Shown here: one piece after another, positions 45,889-58,170 of the stretch
Layout: each line of letters opens with the position of its first letter
Numbering within the stretch: the stretch's first letter is position 1
Source: Xenoacremonium recifei
Lineage: Eukaryota; Ascomycota; Sordariomycetes; Hypocreales; Nectriaceae
DNA: 64,000 bases
Direction of reading: 5' to 3'
Assembly (NCBI GenBank): GCA_012184525.1
Contig: WOFQ01000004.1
Coordinates: 1,054,001 to 1,118,000, forward strand
The notes under the pieces: generated by a model
Databases searched by the model: none
What the model was told of the DNA's origin: nothing
What the model saw: only the letters and a program-made list of their open reading frames with translations
Made by a program: the position numbers and the translations under genes

Positions 45889-48800
45889 GCAGCCGTCGGA
45901 CGACGGAAAGGACCACGGCCAGGTCTGTTGAGGCAGTGCGGGTACACGACGCGCACCAGCGACGGAGACTGGGTCTCAGTCGGACACATGAGAGCCGGCC
46001 GCAGGTATCAACCAACAGATTGAAACGGGGACAACGGAGAGGCAGAGGGGCGTGGCTGCTGCGAGGGAGCATCATCATTTCGTAACCGGAAAGGAGTGGT
46101 TCCTAGAGGCGTCGTGATAACGCCGCAAATCTGTATAGTGTAAGAAAGAAACAACAAAAAACAGCCCCAGGGTAAAAGGGACAGGAAAGGAAAGGCTGGG
46201 CTGGCCCGCGCGCAGTCCGTAGTCAATGCAAATGCACATTCAAGCACCATGTACCGCTACGTACGTAAATGAGGGTCGTATCGTGTCGTCAAGGGTCCCG
46301 GAGTGTTGGTTGTTGTTGGTTGCGACACTGCCCCTTCAGGCTGTGCCGCCTGGCCACGGGCGTTGCAGTCTGCGCTAGCGAGGCGTGTGTGCTATAGTCA
46401 GTGCCGTGACGACAAATCCTGCGTACTTAGTCTCAAACGCAGGGCCGATAGCGTGACAGAAACGGAGGAGGGCTTGGACCGGGGCTCGAGTCGGTGAAGT
46501 TGTCTTTGTCGCCGTTGTCATCGTCGACGTAGTTCGTTGTCGGAGGCCGGGCCACCGGGGTCTACGGAGCCGGCGATCGCCTCAAAGGCGGAGTGTCCGG
46601 AAACACAGCCCACTCGGGGAAGGGAAGGATTGAGAGCGAACGCATGGCATCACCGCTTCTGTTGTTATGATGCGTCATATTCGGCCTCAAGCATTCTGGT
46701 GACGGCACGTTTTCGCGTGTGGGCTGGTCAACTGACCACGAGGCCGAGCTAGCACGCTGCTGTTGGCTCTTGTTCAACTGAGTAGCAGCCGAAGCGGACG
46801 GCGGGCACGGTGCCCACGCTCTAGGCACGAGCCGGGGCCAAAGCACTTTGGAGGCCACCGAGCTAGAGGAGGTGTTGTTGGCTCGTCGTCTTTTGTGAAC
46901 CCCTCCCAGGCAGGATCAGCAAGGGGGTGGCATCCCTGCAACCTGAGTTGCACAACTCGTTTGTCTCGTCTCGACAGCCACTGGCGCCATGCTGACACGG
47001 CAGGATGAAGGGAGACGCGCAGCTGGTAAACCTGCCTCTCGTCTTGTCATCTGTTAAGGAGCTAAAGAGTTAGACGGAAGCGGTTGAAACACGGGGGTTC
47101 GTTTGAGATTGCGTCGTACGACGACGAGCAGGCGAGAATGATCGTCCATTCTCACCCTCGCTCTCCTCGACCCCCCAAATGCCGCCGGCACCGCAATTTC
47201 GAAAGCCCCCACAGACTCGACCCGACAGTCTGGTTCGCTTATGACAATAGTGCGGGCGTGGCTGACAGGGATTTGCTGTCCTGTCTCAGACTCTCGGGGA
47301 TTTTCCTGCGACGACCCAGTCAGGACTGGCGACGAGGATCCAAGCATAAAGCCGAAGACTTGGGGGGCATCATGGGGGCAAAGTGCTGGATACTACTGCT
47401 GACCTGGCTCAGCGGCAGAGATCCTGCCACGTACGGGATACGTCCGGTACTCCCAATCACCACTCCGGAAACCCGACGGGCTGTCTCGGGAGCCTCATTA
47501 TCCGAAGCGGTCTGCAAACGACAAGTCGAGGTGCCGCGGCATAGTGGGATGAGGTTAGACCGGGGTCTTGGGCGTTGAGACAAACGAACAACAAGGCACT
47601 CTCCCCTGCACTAAATTCGGACCTTGTTAGCCTACGGTGCTTGCCAACCTCACCGACAAGATAGCAAGGCCGTGGCGGAGGAGAAGACCCGAAAGCGAAA
47701 CAGATGCCTGCCTATATTCAGCGATACTAAACAACGAATCCATCAGCACGGTGTCAAACGACAAATTTCGGAGGAAATTAACACCTGGAGGTCGCCTGAC
47801 ATACCTCGACCCGGCAGGACGGTTCAGCCTAGTCAGCTGTGGGTTCTATTACACATTCTCAGACCGCTATCGTGGTCCTTCGGAGTCCAGGACTGTTGGT
47901 TGATACGAAGGGCGGAGGTGCCTGCTACCAACCTCGCTTCGAGACCATGGCCAGATCCATGTTGCAAATGGACTACTCCCTGAGATGGATCAAACTGAGG
48001 CCACCAACGCGGCTTTGTGTGTCAATCTCTTTTGGTATGAACGTACTTGTATATCAGCATCACCTTCATAGTGAATAAGATACCCTCGTCTGGGACATGG
48101 CCTTTTGAGACGCGATATGGTTTCTCGGAGCACACAGCACGGACTCCTTTCGGGATCGTCGGTCTTATCCATGGCAGCGACGATTAATGCCGCCCCAACT
48201 AGTCCGTAGTCATGCCTGTGCCGCGCTGGCAATTCCACCAGTCTGGAAAAAATGATATGATTTCTGCAGTCTTAGCGGGCTGTGAGATACGATCCAAGCA
48301 CTCGGGCCACCAGCTTAGGTACGAAGGAGAGAAGGGAGGGCGTTGCAGGTAAAGTACAGAGTACAAGAGTGCGATCGTCAGTAACGCCACAGCGGTCAAC
48401 CAACAACGACCAGGACATGCTTGTGTGATATGGCAGTCGATGCCAACGTGACTTGTTCTCTGGAACGACAACTGATTCGCTCGGTCGGGTTGCCAGCTCG
48501 TGCTGGTCACAAAGTGGAGCAATAAAGCTTCAAACAAGCGAGGTCTCGAGCAAATGGCCGTGACCCAAGCCTCTGGGTAGCGTGAATGCTGACAGGGTTG
48601 TCGACACCAGAGGACATCACGGGCTCTTCTCGACCAACCTCAGCGCGCATGAACTGGGGTATCAAGACATGGCACATCCCGAATCAACCAGCTTGCCAAA
48701 AGATCCGCCGACCACCATTCCGGTCTCAATGCTAGCAAGACCAGTCGGTGGATCAGGCTGAAAAGGCCGGCAGCGCGAGGTATGGTAATTAACAGCTGGA

Positions 48801-51800
48801 CGTGCATTGGCTGCTCGTGTTGTCGTTGCTTTGATTGAGGTCGCACTAGTCGAACGGATCCCATCATAAAAGAATGTGATATAGGTAACGCTTCCAAGGT
48901 GCTTCGATGACTAGCCCATGAATCATAGCTGTGTAACGTGAGATATGACGACGCGGCCTTGATCCCCGTGTGGCAATCGCTGAATGTTCGTGTTGGGGAT
49001 TGAGAGAGCGTCCATGGTTTTTGCGCTTTTGTCCTTGCATCGGGAGGACGGGCCAGATGCCTGAGAAACAGTTGATTCGACGTGAGGCAAGCTGGTGCCC
49101 ACAAGCGAGGCGTTGCTGACGGCTGAGCACAGGTTAGCTGCACAGCGTGGTGCCTCTTGTCAACCTCCCGATTTGTGATGGGACCTTGGCCAAAAGCTGA
49201 ACCAATGAGCCTTATTGGTGTGTGTTGCCCGTTACCCACCTCAGTTTGGATAAGGGACACTTTGTGAGGGTGTGCTGTTGGTTTCCACACCTACCTTAGG
49301 CTCATGCACGTATGAGGTGCGTGGCTGGGATGTCAGAAGAAACACGGCCACTCACGAGCAAGTCATTGTTCCTCGTTGGAGTTGCGGACCGTCTTGGTTC
49401 CCAAGTCCTGGCTGGAACCGTCTAACCATCGCACGACTCGCACTGTGGTGAAGACGAGATTGGACTCGTCGTTTCTTCCGCAGTGCACATTGTCCCGGTA
49501 GCACTGGCCTCCTAGCAGGGAAAGGCTAGTCCACTCCCTACCCCATGGAGATTGGCGAAAGGGGGGGTTCACCGAAGCTCAATTATTATCGGAACAAAGA
49601 AGAGTTGTTGGTTCTGCGCCGTATTCCATCCGAAGAGCGGAGCCGTGAAAAGCTGCTGGGATCTCTGGCCGCTGAGAGGTGGACAGATGCAGCCACCCGT
49701 GGGACAAGTTGGAAACGGTGCGTAGGTTTTTGAAACATAATACCGGGAGGCACGAGAGATGTTGTACTGATCAACATTTGGGCGTACCCCGGTGGAAGTG
49801 AAAACAAGACTCTGGTGTGAGGGCTCGAAGTTTGTCAGTCTTAAGGCGGCGCATGCAGGCCGGTGCCCAGCGGCTGTCCTAGTGATTTTTGGCGAGGGCG
49901 TTGTAGCCGCGCGCAAGGTGGAAAAGCTCTTTGCCATGCTGCGCCATGACGACATCACTTGGACGAAACGACTGGACTGTGTCCATGGATTGTTTTGAAA
50001 GGGCGTAGGTTAGGAAGGGGGGTGTGTCTTCGAGGCCTGTTGGTCCAGCAGCTGGCTGATGATGGGTAGCTCCGGTGAGCAGCTGAACAAGCACATCTGC
50101 TAAACCCAATGTAGACTTGCCTGAATTCAAGAGAAGTCTGACTTGGATGAATAGTTCAGGAATTGGGCGTATTTCGTTGCCTCTGCAGGCCAAAAAAACT
50201 TTATTCGGAGGTTGCGGTTCACTCGTTTGAATTGCCTTCTTCCTTTGGAGCACAGGTCGTCGTCGCCCTCGGTGCTATCGAAGCTGGCATGCCATTGACA
50301 GGGCAAACCCGGCCGAGTCTTGGTCGAAGACCCAGAGGAATGGGCTCGCGGCCGGAGACCAAACCATTCCCGCTTTAGCGTTTCGGAGAAGACGATTTGG
50401 ATCAACGACATGTTGGTCGAGCACAGTGCGACTGATCACAAAGACAACCCATGCCATGATCCCCGATGGGCTGGACTGGACAGCCAGCAGGGAAGGGCAG
50501 TCCAATTCGTGTGGCAGGCGGAGATTGGGAGAGCCTGGTCACCCTCCTCTACCAGAACTCCGGATTCAGCGCGCAGGCGTCACCGCAGGGCGGGGGCTGA
50601 TCCGTATGACGGGAGAGGTTGGCTGGCGAAAGAGAGCGCGGGGGTCGGCAGGCGCGCGCAGGGGAGGCAGGGTAATGCATGCGATGCATCATTCAGCACG
50701 CTCTGATCTCCCCCATCCATCTCGGAGGAGGGGGCGAAGGAATGAGCAAGGTATAAGGCTGTTTGGAGGCGTGAGGTTGCATCTTTGCAGGGTGGTGGGG
50801 GAGAAGAAGAAAACAAAGAAGACAAGAGCACTGGATGCGTACTGTGCCTAAGGTTAGGTACGTTAGCGGGAATCGTGAAGGGAAGGAAGGGACGGGGCCG
50901 TTTGGGGCAAGAGGGGTGAGGGGGGAAGGAGCGGACCATGTTTAATGGCGGACACAGTTCCTACAGCGGGCACTACTGGAGGGAGCTAGGGCAAACCGCC
51001 TACGGGTTGCAAGGGGCCTTGATTTAGGGCGTTTAGGGCCCCTAGACGAAGGCTTTGCCGCGCTACATCCTGGGATGCTCAGAGTCTCGGATCATGGACA
51101 GTGGCTCAAGAAGCGCCAGCGGCCGATGCTGGCGTGGACTTTAGGTTGCCAATGCCGGCGGCAGAGTCGTTCCTGCCCCGAGCTGGAGAGCGCTGCTATG
51201 GGGAGCCTCAGAATTCTCTCAGCCTGGGCAACCGCGACAGAAGCCACTGCCATTCTGGGAACTTGGCAGAGACCTGTCTCCGCCCATCTTTGAAACTCGG
51301 GGGCAGGCATGGCTGGATTAGCATGGAGGCACTTGCCAGTTCTTGCACTTCTGGACGCTGATGCGTCAGGACTCGGCTGCCTTAGCCTCGAGATAGCCTC
51401 ATACTGGTGCGGCAAAGTCGAGTCTATTGAAGCTTTCCATGCTCCTCCACCTCCAACAAGACGGACGACCTGGACCAGCCCGTATCGGATGGCCGTGCCC
51501 TGCCTGAACCACTGACCCAGGCGCCATGTACCCTCGTCCGCGCTAATTGAGGGCCACGGTCGACGCTAAAGCATGGCCGCGGTCGGCTGCGGGCAGTCCA
51601 ATCCCCAACTCCTAAGCCAAGCTCCGAAACTCAGCGCCTCGCGCCACCCCCGATGGCCTTGAAAGTCCTCCGGGAGAGGCCACAGGCTTTCGGCTTTGGC
51701 GCGTGAGCAGGGAAGCTGGCTGAATCAGTACCTGCAGGCAAGTACTCGATACCTCGTGGGGCTCTCACCGTCAAGTCTCTCCAGGTTCCCTCCTCTTCCT

Positions 51801-53670
51801 CTCACTCCCTCGACGAGCAGCCACCTCAACCACCTCCGCACCTTGTCATAACCAGCCAGGGCTAGGGAGCTGCACGACACAATTGAGCGGCACAACAACA
51901 AGCACAGACCGCCCATCCCCCTCGAATCCTCTCTCCGGTCGACTTGCCTCCCCTCCCACCGCAGTATAAGCTGCCGGGGCTCATCATAACAACAGATCCC
52001 AACTCCCAAGGGCACGGGGGTGCGAGGAAAAAAATCGACCAGCAAGATCCACGCTCTCGGGTCCCACGCCTCCCCTCCGGCCGGCAATAAGAATCACCAT
52101 CCATCCTCCTCTCGACTCGAACTTCCCCTGATCTGCTTGCTATTGCTATCCAGCTCGTCTCCGGCTTGTCTGACAAGGTTGACCTCGATCATCTGCTGGG
52201 GCCGTCTTGCTGAATTGGGTTGTCCATTGTGTGTCAGTGCGTGTGCGGTTGCTGCTGGTGGACGAATCTACCGACAGTCGACTTTCATCCATAATTGGCC
52301 CTCTTCCACCACCACCTTGCTCTCAAAACTTTCAGTTGTTGGGTCTTGGATCTGGCTGCTCTTCCTCCCAGTCCTCAATTTGCCTCCTCTCTCTCCTTCT
52401 CCCTCTTTTTACTTCTTCTTTTTTACCACCACTCGAACCTCGCCAGACGCTCTTCAGAACTCTCTGCGCCGCCTGCAGCTTCGGAAGCGTTCACCGTACA
52501 GCAAGCTCCCACAAGATCGTTTGCTCTGGCTCCCCATAGGTCGGTCGGTCTGCTGCGTTTGGCTCCCCAGACCTCGGTGTCGAGTCTCCATCATCCACCA
52601 CCCAGCCACCGCGCTGCACACCGCGAGAGCTGCAACTGTGCGCCTTGACGGACGGACGCAGCATCTGTACCGACTGTCGGATCACGCGCTGCATCCACTC
52701 ACAATCGCTTTGTGTTTACGGCAACCACCTGTCCCTCGTCAATATCTCCGTCTCTGAATCTCCGGGTCTCGTTCTCTTGGCAGGCAATCCTCCTGCACCG
52801 CCGTACCGGACCCTGATCTTGGCCTGCTCCTCGTGTCACTCTGCTTTCTCGGAGCCGGGTCTGTACAACTTCGTCGAGGCTCATCCGTCCTCTCTGTAAG
52901 TCCCACCTCGCCTCTCCCCTCTTGCGAAGCCCGAGAATAGTCCCTTGTCCACCCCCTGCTGCTTGTAGCCCGGCGTCGACTATTATTCGCTGGCTGTAGC
53001 GCTCTTGAAGCCTTCTTCTGGCGGCTTGCTGCAAGCTGTGGGTTACTTGCTGCTTGTTTGCTTGCTCCATTCCGTTGGCCAATCAGCCATCCTTGGACGT
53101 TCAGAGCTGCAGGCCTGCAGACCGCATGAGGGCATGGTACAACTATCAAAAGTCGGCGTCTGTAACGGTGAATCCCAGTCGCGCTGCTGTTGCTGTCTTG
53201 TTGCCCAGTCGCTCTGCCGGCTCTTAGACGTCACATCACTTCCGAAATATCTCACTGTCCGGGATCTGTGTTGACTATAAGAGCTGTTGGTCTGTCCTTG
53301 ACGCCTCGTTAACGCCCCCTGCCCATTCGCTTTATTTATATCCCGCCCCAATTTGGCGTCCAGGGCTGGCCTCTCTTCTTTGCTTTTCCTCCACTTCGTT
53401 CCTGTTCCCCAGCGTTCCCGGGAAGTTGCTGTATTGCCAGAGCCTATCATTAACGATTCCTCCCAGCCACGCATCGTCCGCTCTCACCACCCGGTTTGCT
53501 GTGAGCCTCTTCCGCTTCCCGTCGCCCGCACTCACCCGCTTCCGATCCCACCAGTTGGGAAACTCGACTCATGCAACTGCACAAGGCGACCTTTGAAGAG
53601 GCATCTTCTGTGATCGCCATGTCGGCCCAGAATAGGTTGGACTCTCTGACACCCCCCGCCACTTAACTAG
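45889..53670. other. Long gene-poor region upstream of the LaeA-like gene
   Basis: About 7.8 kb with no gene I can support. The last 1.5 kb (about 52100-53650) is pyrimidine-rich, contains a good GTAAGT donor at 52896 and looks like spliced leader of the LaeA-like gene. The longest open frames (245 codons plus, 216 codons minus) start at non-ATG codons and show no domains. The rest could be distal promoter, non-coding RNA or decayed sequence. Confidence 0.45.
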
Positions 53671-54900
53671 TCAGTGAAGTTAACAACGCGCTTGATCAGC
53701 GTCACGCAACAACAACCGGAGAAGATTCTTCAGGCTGGCTATTGGGCTCACGGACGCTTCTACGGATCTTGGAAAGCGGGCAAATATCTGGTGCCCATTG
53801 ACTCTGTAAGTGGTCTTGAATAGACCCAGCCACGGTTTCCAATGACCCTAATCAGCTATTATAGGAGGAACTTAATCGGATGGATATTTTCCATAAGGTG
53901 TTTCTCGTGGCGCGGCAGAACAGGCCCTTCCACGCCCCGATTACACGTCGGAGACCGAGAATCCTAGACTTGGGGACTGGAACTGGCATCTGGGCTATTA
54001 ACATGGCAGAGGAGTAGGTTTACCTGTGAACACAAATTTTCAACCTGTGAGCTAATAAGTCACAGCCACTTTCGCGAAGGCGATATCATGATGGTGGATC
54101 TCAATCAAATCCAGCCAGCCCTGTAGGGTCAAATGTCTCTTATCCTCGGCCATACACTGACGTGGTGCAGGATCCCGCCTGGTGTCACACCAAAGCAGTT
54201 CGATATTGAGGAACAGGACTGGAGTCCACTCATGGACGACTGTGACTTTATCCATATGCGCATGCTCTTGGGAAGCATCCAAACTGACTTATGGCCGCAG
54301 ACCTATCATAAAATTTTTGAGTAGGTCGTGTGTCATCCCTTGAAGGCGGGCTTCTCTAACCATCCGGCAGGCAGCTAACCCCTGGAACCGGATATCTTGA
54401 GCATGTTGAGATCGACTGGACCCCAAGATGGGACGATAATGCAAGACCGGCAGAGTCGTTTTTCGTTCAGTGGGCAGAACGCTATTTCAGCGGCATGGAT
54501 CAATTCAACCGAACTGCTCGGGTTCGCCCTCGCGAGACTCGGCAAATGATCGAGGCAGCCGGCCTTGTTGATTTCAAAGAGGAGGTCATAAAAGCCTACG
54601 TGAACCCTTGGTCTCCCGACCGTGGGGAGCGAGAGTTGGCTAGATGGTTCAACCTAGGACTGTCACATAGCCTCGAAGCATTAAGCCTCATGCCTTTGTG
54701 CGAAAAGCACAACATGAGCCCAGATGTTGTCCGTGGCCTCTGTGAAGAGGTCAAAAAGGAAATCTGCATTCTTCGATTTCATACGTATTGTAATATGTAA
54801 GGCTACCCAATCCTCCTTCACACTTGTATGAGCAAGACTCGGGCCTAACAAGAGACTCAGACATGTATGGACTGCGAGGAAACCTGGCCCTCTTGTATAA
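53671..54900 (+). CDS. LaeA/LAE1-like SAM-dependent methyltransferase, 5' end unresolved
   Basis: Spliced exons: about 53671-53805, 53865-54013, 54066-54122, 54171-54320, 54371-54796 and 54861-54900, about 318 residues as modelled. LaeA is a nuclear methyltransferase-fold protein that works with velvet proteins VeA and VelB in controlling secondary metabolism and development. GYWAHGRFYGSWKAGKYLVP is followed by EELNRMDIFHKVFLVAR. The SAM-binding motif I is ILDLGTGTGIWAINMAEE. VDLNQIQPALIPPGVTPKQF, DCDFIHMRMLLGSIQTDLWP and YLEHVEIDWTPRWDD are family hallmarks. The last exon supplies the expected HVWTARKPGPLV ending. Three donors are GTAGG-type. No in-frame ATG exists in the first exon; an ATG at 53619 reads DSLTPPAT, then a TAA in another frame. 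Either an upstream exon is unmodelled or the N-terminus is damaged. I cannot tell LAE1 itself from a paralogue. Confidence 0.8.
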
Positions 54901-56946
54901 GAAGACCCCGAGCTTCCACGTCTCCCGTCCATTTGCCCTCGCTCGTCTGGATCGCATGTCGTCGTCGGCCTGACATATGGTGCGGTGAGGGCAATGGTCG
55001 ACGGCGTCATATGACCGGGGCGGTAAAGGCAGCAAAAGGGCCTGTGGAGAAGCGACATGTGCTCAGTCTGGCCATGCTCGCGATTTGCAAGTCGATGTGC
55101 CATTCCTGACGATCGCGCTGGCTTGCACGCCATGGTACACACCCCTGCAGTGTTGGCTCAACCCTGTGGCACGATAGGCTGGCCCGGAGATGCTGCACTC
55201 TGTTTCCACATTTGACACCGCGGGAGTCACCTGAAAAAGGATCTCGCATTATGCCGTCGGTTAGCCATGGGCGCCTACGGGAAGACGGCGGCCAGGGCAA
55301 GGGGAGGGTTGCTGGGAAGCCCTCGGGAAGCCCTCGGTGGCCCACGACACCTGTTTCGACCGACTCCTGACCGCCAGACTGCCTCGATAACCTTGCAAGC
55401 TCATCGGGCTTCCCGCCAGACGCGTTGATACCACCTTGTTTTGAGTGAGGGTTTTCCGCAGCAATGACAGCATCCGAATTGGCCCTGGCCGGGGCCTCCG
55501 TAATAAGCCGGGGGCCCTAGGACTGTTACTTGCACCTCACTTGATACAGTTCTCAGCTCCGCTCCTACAGAGCTCTGACCACGCATTCAATCGGATGACC
55601 CAGAGCGGCCCGCAAGCGCGGTATCTGGATGCCTTCCGGCCTAGGCCGCGGAGTCTGGAGATCCTGCCAACGATTGCCTTGACGGTCCGGATTGCCAAGA
55701 GTGGGCTGACGACCGATCAATGAATTCCTCTGCGTCCTCTTTCTATGGGACTTTCAATGGAAAGCCCATGCGGTGATCGTCAGGCTTGTGTCTGGGCATC
55801 CAGTCTCATTTCTTTATTCTTAAAACAGCAGGTACATTAGGGCTGGCGTTCTATATCAGGAAAAGCTGGAGTTCGAGTAGTTTTTGTATGGGTGGCTCTC
55901 TTGTTAATTCGCGTAAGCCGCTTCTTGGCTAGGGCGGTATAAGATTTTCTTGTGGGCTAGGAGTTGTAATGCAAATCGTTGGGAGCTTTACCTGGTACAT
56001 CTCAATTGTTCACCAAGCACTTCGTGGATTGAATTTTCTCGGCCCTGATTTCTTGTTTCACCGTTGAGCTGCCTACGATGTGAGCTGGCTGCGAGCTTCA
56101 CAGTCGAGCTCAATTTAGGCTTGGATCTATGTTAGGAGACGATATGACCAGGAGATTGATCTGGGTCATGTTTGAGTAATGACTTATGCAGCCCACGTAC
56201 ACACAGTGTGCCTTACCGTTCAGGAGAAGAGATAAATGAGCAGCCTTCTTCCCACTTGTGAATGCCGTAGGTGCGGCTCTAGATAGCAAAGGTATGTCTC
56301 ATTTTCTTGATGATATTGGCATCGAGATTCACATCTTACCGATACTGCCATAAAGTTACTCCAGGTACCTTACTCAACCTTGAGACGTCTTGCCAGGTGA
56401 CTCGCCAGCATAGACACCGCAAATGTCGTCTGGATTCTGTCAACTCCTAATTCTACGCCGATATGCTCTCCTCCGGTTACTATCCGCCTTGGGCTTCGTC
56501 TGAGGCCCCAATACGATTCTTTAGACGTTCTGGGCTGTCAAAGTCTTAGAACAAGTTTAGAACTAGTTCTTGTCATGTCGTCTTGCCATTGATATGAGCA
56601 ACCTCAAATACATGACTGGCACGTGTTCCGAAGGTCCAGTTCATGAAATACAAATTCACCATATTCATCCAGATTATTGTTGAGACTTTTTCATTTACCG
56701 CGATTTTAGCGGCATGTATCTGATGTACAATTCTACAAAAGAAAAGGTGTTCACGAGGACACACATTGAGGTTCCCTAAGACCAGGCCAAGCCAGCCCAA
56801 ATGGTCTCCAATCAGCCTCGTTCCAGCATCCCTTGGCCAGAACAGACCGTCTATAGCGCGTCCCCTCACGTCTATACAGCCCCGGCTTTTGCCTCCGGCT
56901 TACGGGTCAAGCCATGACCCTCCCTCTCCATCAGACGATAACGAGT
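54901..56946. other. Tail-to-tail intergenic region
   Basis: About 2 kb between the convergent LaeA-like and ATP synthase subunit g genes. The stretch from about 55740 to 56760 is clearly more AT-rich than its surroundings. No gene, repeat family or transposon remnant was recognised. Confidence 0.5.
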
Positions 56947-57628
56947 TTAGTGGTGGGAGGCAGTCTCGCCGTGGTAGCCAACGAGCTTGAATCGGCCAAT
57001 CATCTCGCCCACGGTGAAGAAGCCGAGGCATTCAGCGAGGACGACACCACCAGCGGCGAGCTGGGCGTTGCTGAGATTTCGGGCCTGGTTGATGAGGGTC
57101 TGGGGGGACGAGAAGAGGGTGCCGGTCTGGAAGGACTTGAGAATGTTCTGGTAGTAGCCCTGGAAGGTCGCGACGGAACTGCAGGTTATGTCATGTTAGC
57201 CGAATGTTCACCAGCCCGTGCGTCACGATCATGAACACGTACGGAGGGCTCATCTTCTGGCCGTTGAAGATGAACTTGCCGAGCTCAAGGCCGACCTTGG
57301 AGTAGTAGACAACGAAAGGGACCTGTCCTGCGCAGAGAGTCAGATATGAAGCTTATCCCAAGCGCCAATTGGTGCACGTACGCTCAACGAAGCTGATGAC
57401 CCGACCCGTCCGGCCACCAACCTTGCCCAGAGCGCTGCTCAATCCCTTCGCAGCACCGGCAATGGCCGGGCCAGCCGCGCTGGTGACGCGCGACAGACCG
57501 TCCTTGGCCTTGGCGGCAGTGTCCTTGGCAGCCTCGCCGGCCTTCTGGGAGGCGGTGCTCTCGAAGCGGCGAGCGGCCAGGCGCAGAGCCGGGGAGCGCA
57601 ACATGGGGCGGGCGACGAGCGACTGCAT
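56947..57628 (-). CDS. atp20: Mitochondrial F1Fo ATP synthase subunit g (Atp20)
   Basis: The exons 57628-57382, 57327-57243 and 57178-56947 give 187 residues. Subunit g is a small Fo membrane subunit needed for ATP synthase dimers and crista shape. The N-terminus MQSLVARPMLRSPALRLAAR is rich in Arg and Ser with no acids, like a mitochondrial targeting sequence. An Ala/Lys-rich helix follows (KAGEAAKDTAAKAKDGL). The family core spans the exon joins: VISFVERQVPFVVYYSKVGL, ELGKFIFNGQKMSPP and SVATFQGYYQNILKS. The C-terminal membrane helix has AQLAAGGVVLAECLGFFTVG, with the GxxxG-like pattern used in dimerisation, and the protein ends EMIGRFKLVGYHGETASHH. A longer open frame upstream of this ATG lacks family character. 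Confidence 0.92.
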
Positions 57629-58170
57629 CTTGTCTGAGGCGGCGCGCGGAGAATCGGGGCAGTGAGTCGAGATAGCGGGAGCTCCGGGGGACCTGCGGCG
57701 GATGGTCAATGGATGGCGGTGGTGCGAGGTTTCGAGGTTGTCGTCGTCGGCGTCGTCTGAGTCTGAGAGAAAAAAAAGCTCGGGAGATTTCGCAGGTGGT
57801 TGGACAGCCTGGAGCCGACGGGCTGAGAGGCCGCTAAGCCGCTTTGGGAGCTCCTGGGGAACCGCGATAGCGATAGCGCGCCATGCCATGGACGAACGGC
57901 AAGCGCAGGCCACTCACTTGCCTCCAGGGCGGCTTCCATTAATTAACACCTGCCAGCGGTCATGACTTTTTCCCAACTTCAACTTCAAACTCTCAACATC
58001 ATCCCCAATTCTTGGTGTTTCTCTGGGAACAGCTCTCCGGTCTCAGCTGGTTACAAAATTTCATTGAGATCTAAGCTAACCCTTGAACCGACTGACTGCA
58101 CGCTCTTTATATCTTTCATCCCACGTTTACGCCGAGCACCCAACAAACCTGACATCTAACTCTCGAACTT
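57629..58170. other. ATP20 promoter and LAD 3' flank
   Basis: 542 bp between two minus-strand genes. It should hold the subunit g promoter and the dehydrogenase 3' UTR. No gene was seen. Confidence 0.6.

Noticed and set aside
48640..49290. 216-codon open frame on the minus strand in the second gene-poor block
   Set aside because: It begins at GTG rather than ATG, has no recognisable domain, signal peptide or splice partner, and its composition looks non-coding.
52020..52757. 245-codon open frame upstream of the LaeA-like gene
   Set aside because: It starts at GTG and follows a pyrimidine-rich leader; Leu/Ser/Pro composition is what CT-rich DNA yields in this frame.
55740..56760. AT-richer stretch considered as a RIP-mutated transposon relic
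   Set aside because: The AT shift is modest, no terminal repeats or transposase-like frames were seen, and it sits between two convergent 3' ends where AT enrichment is normal.
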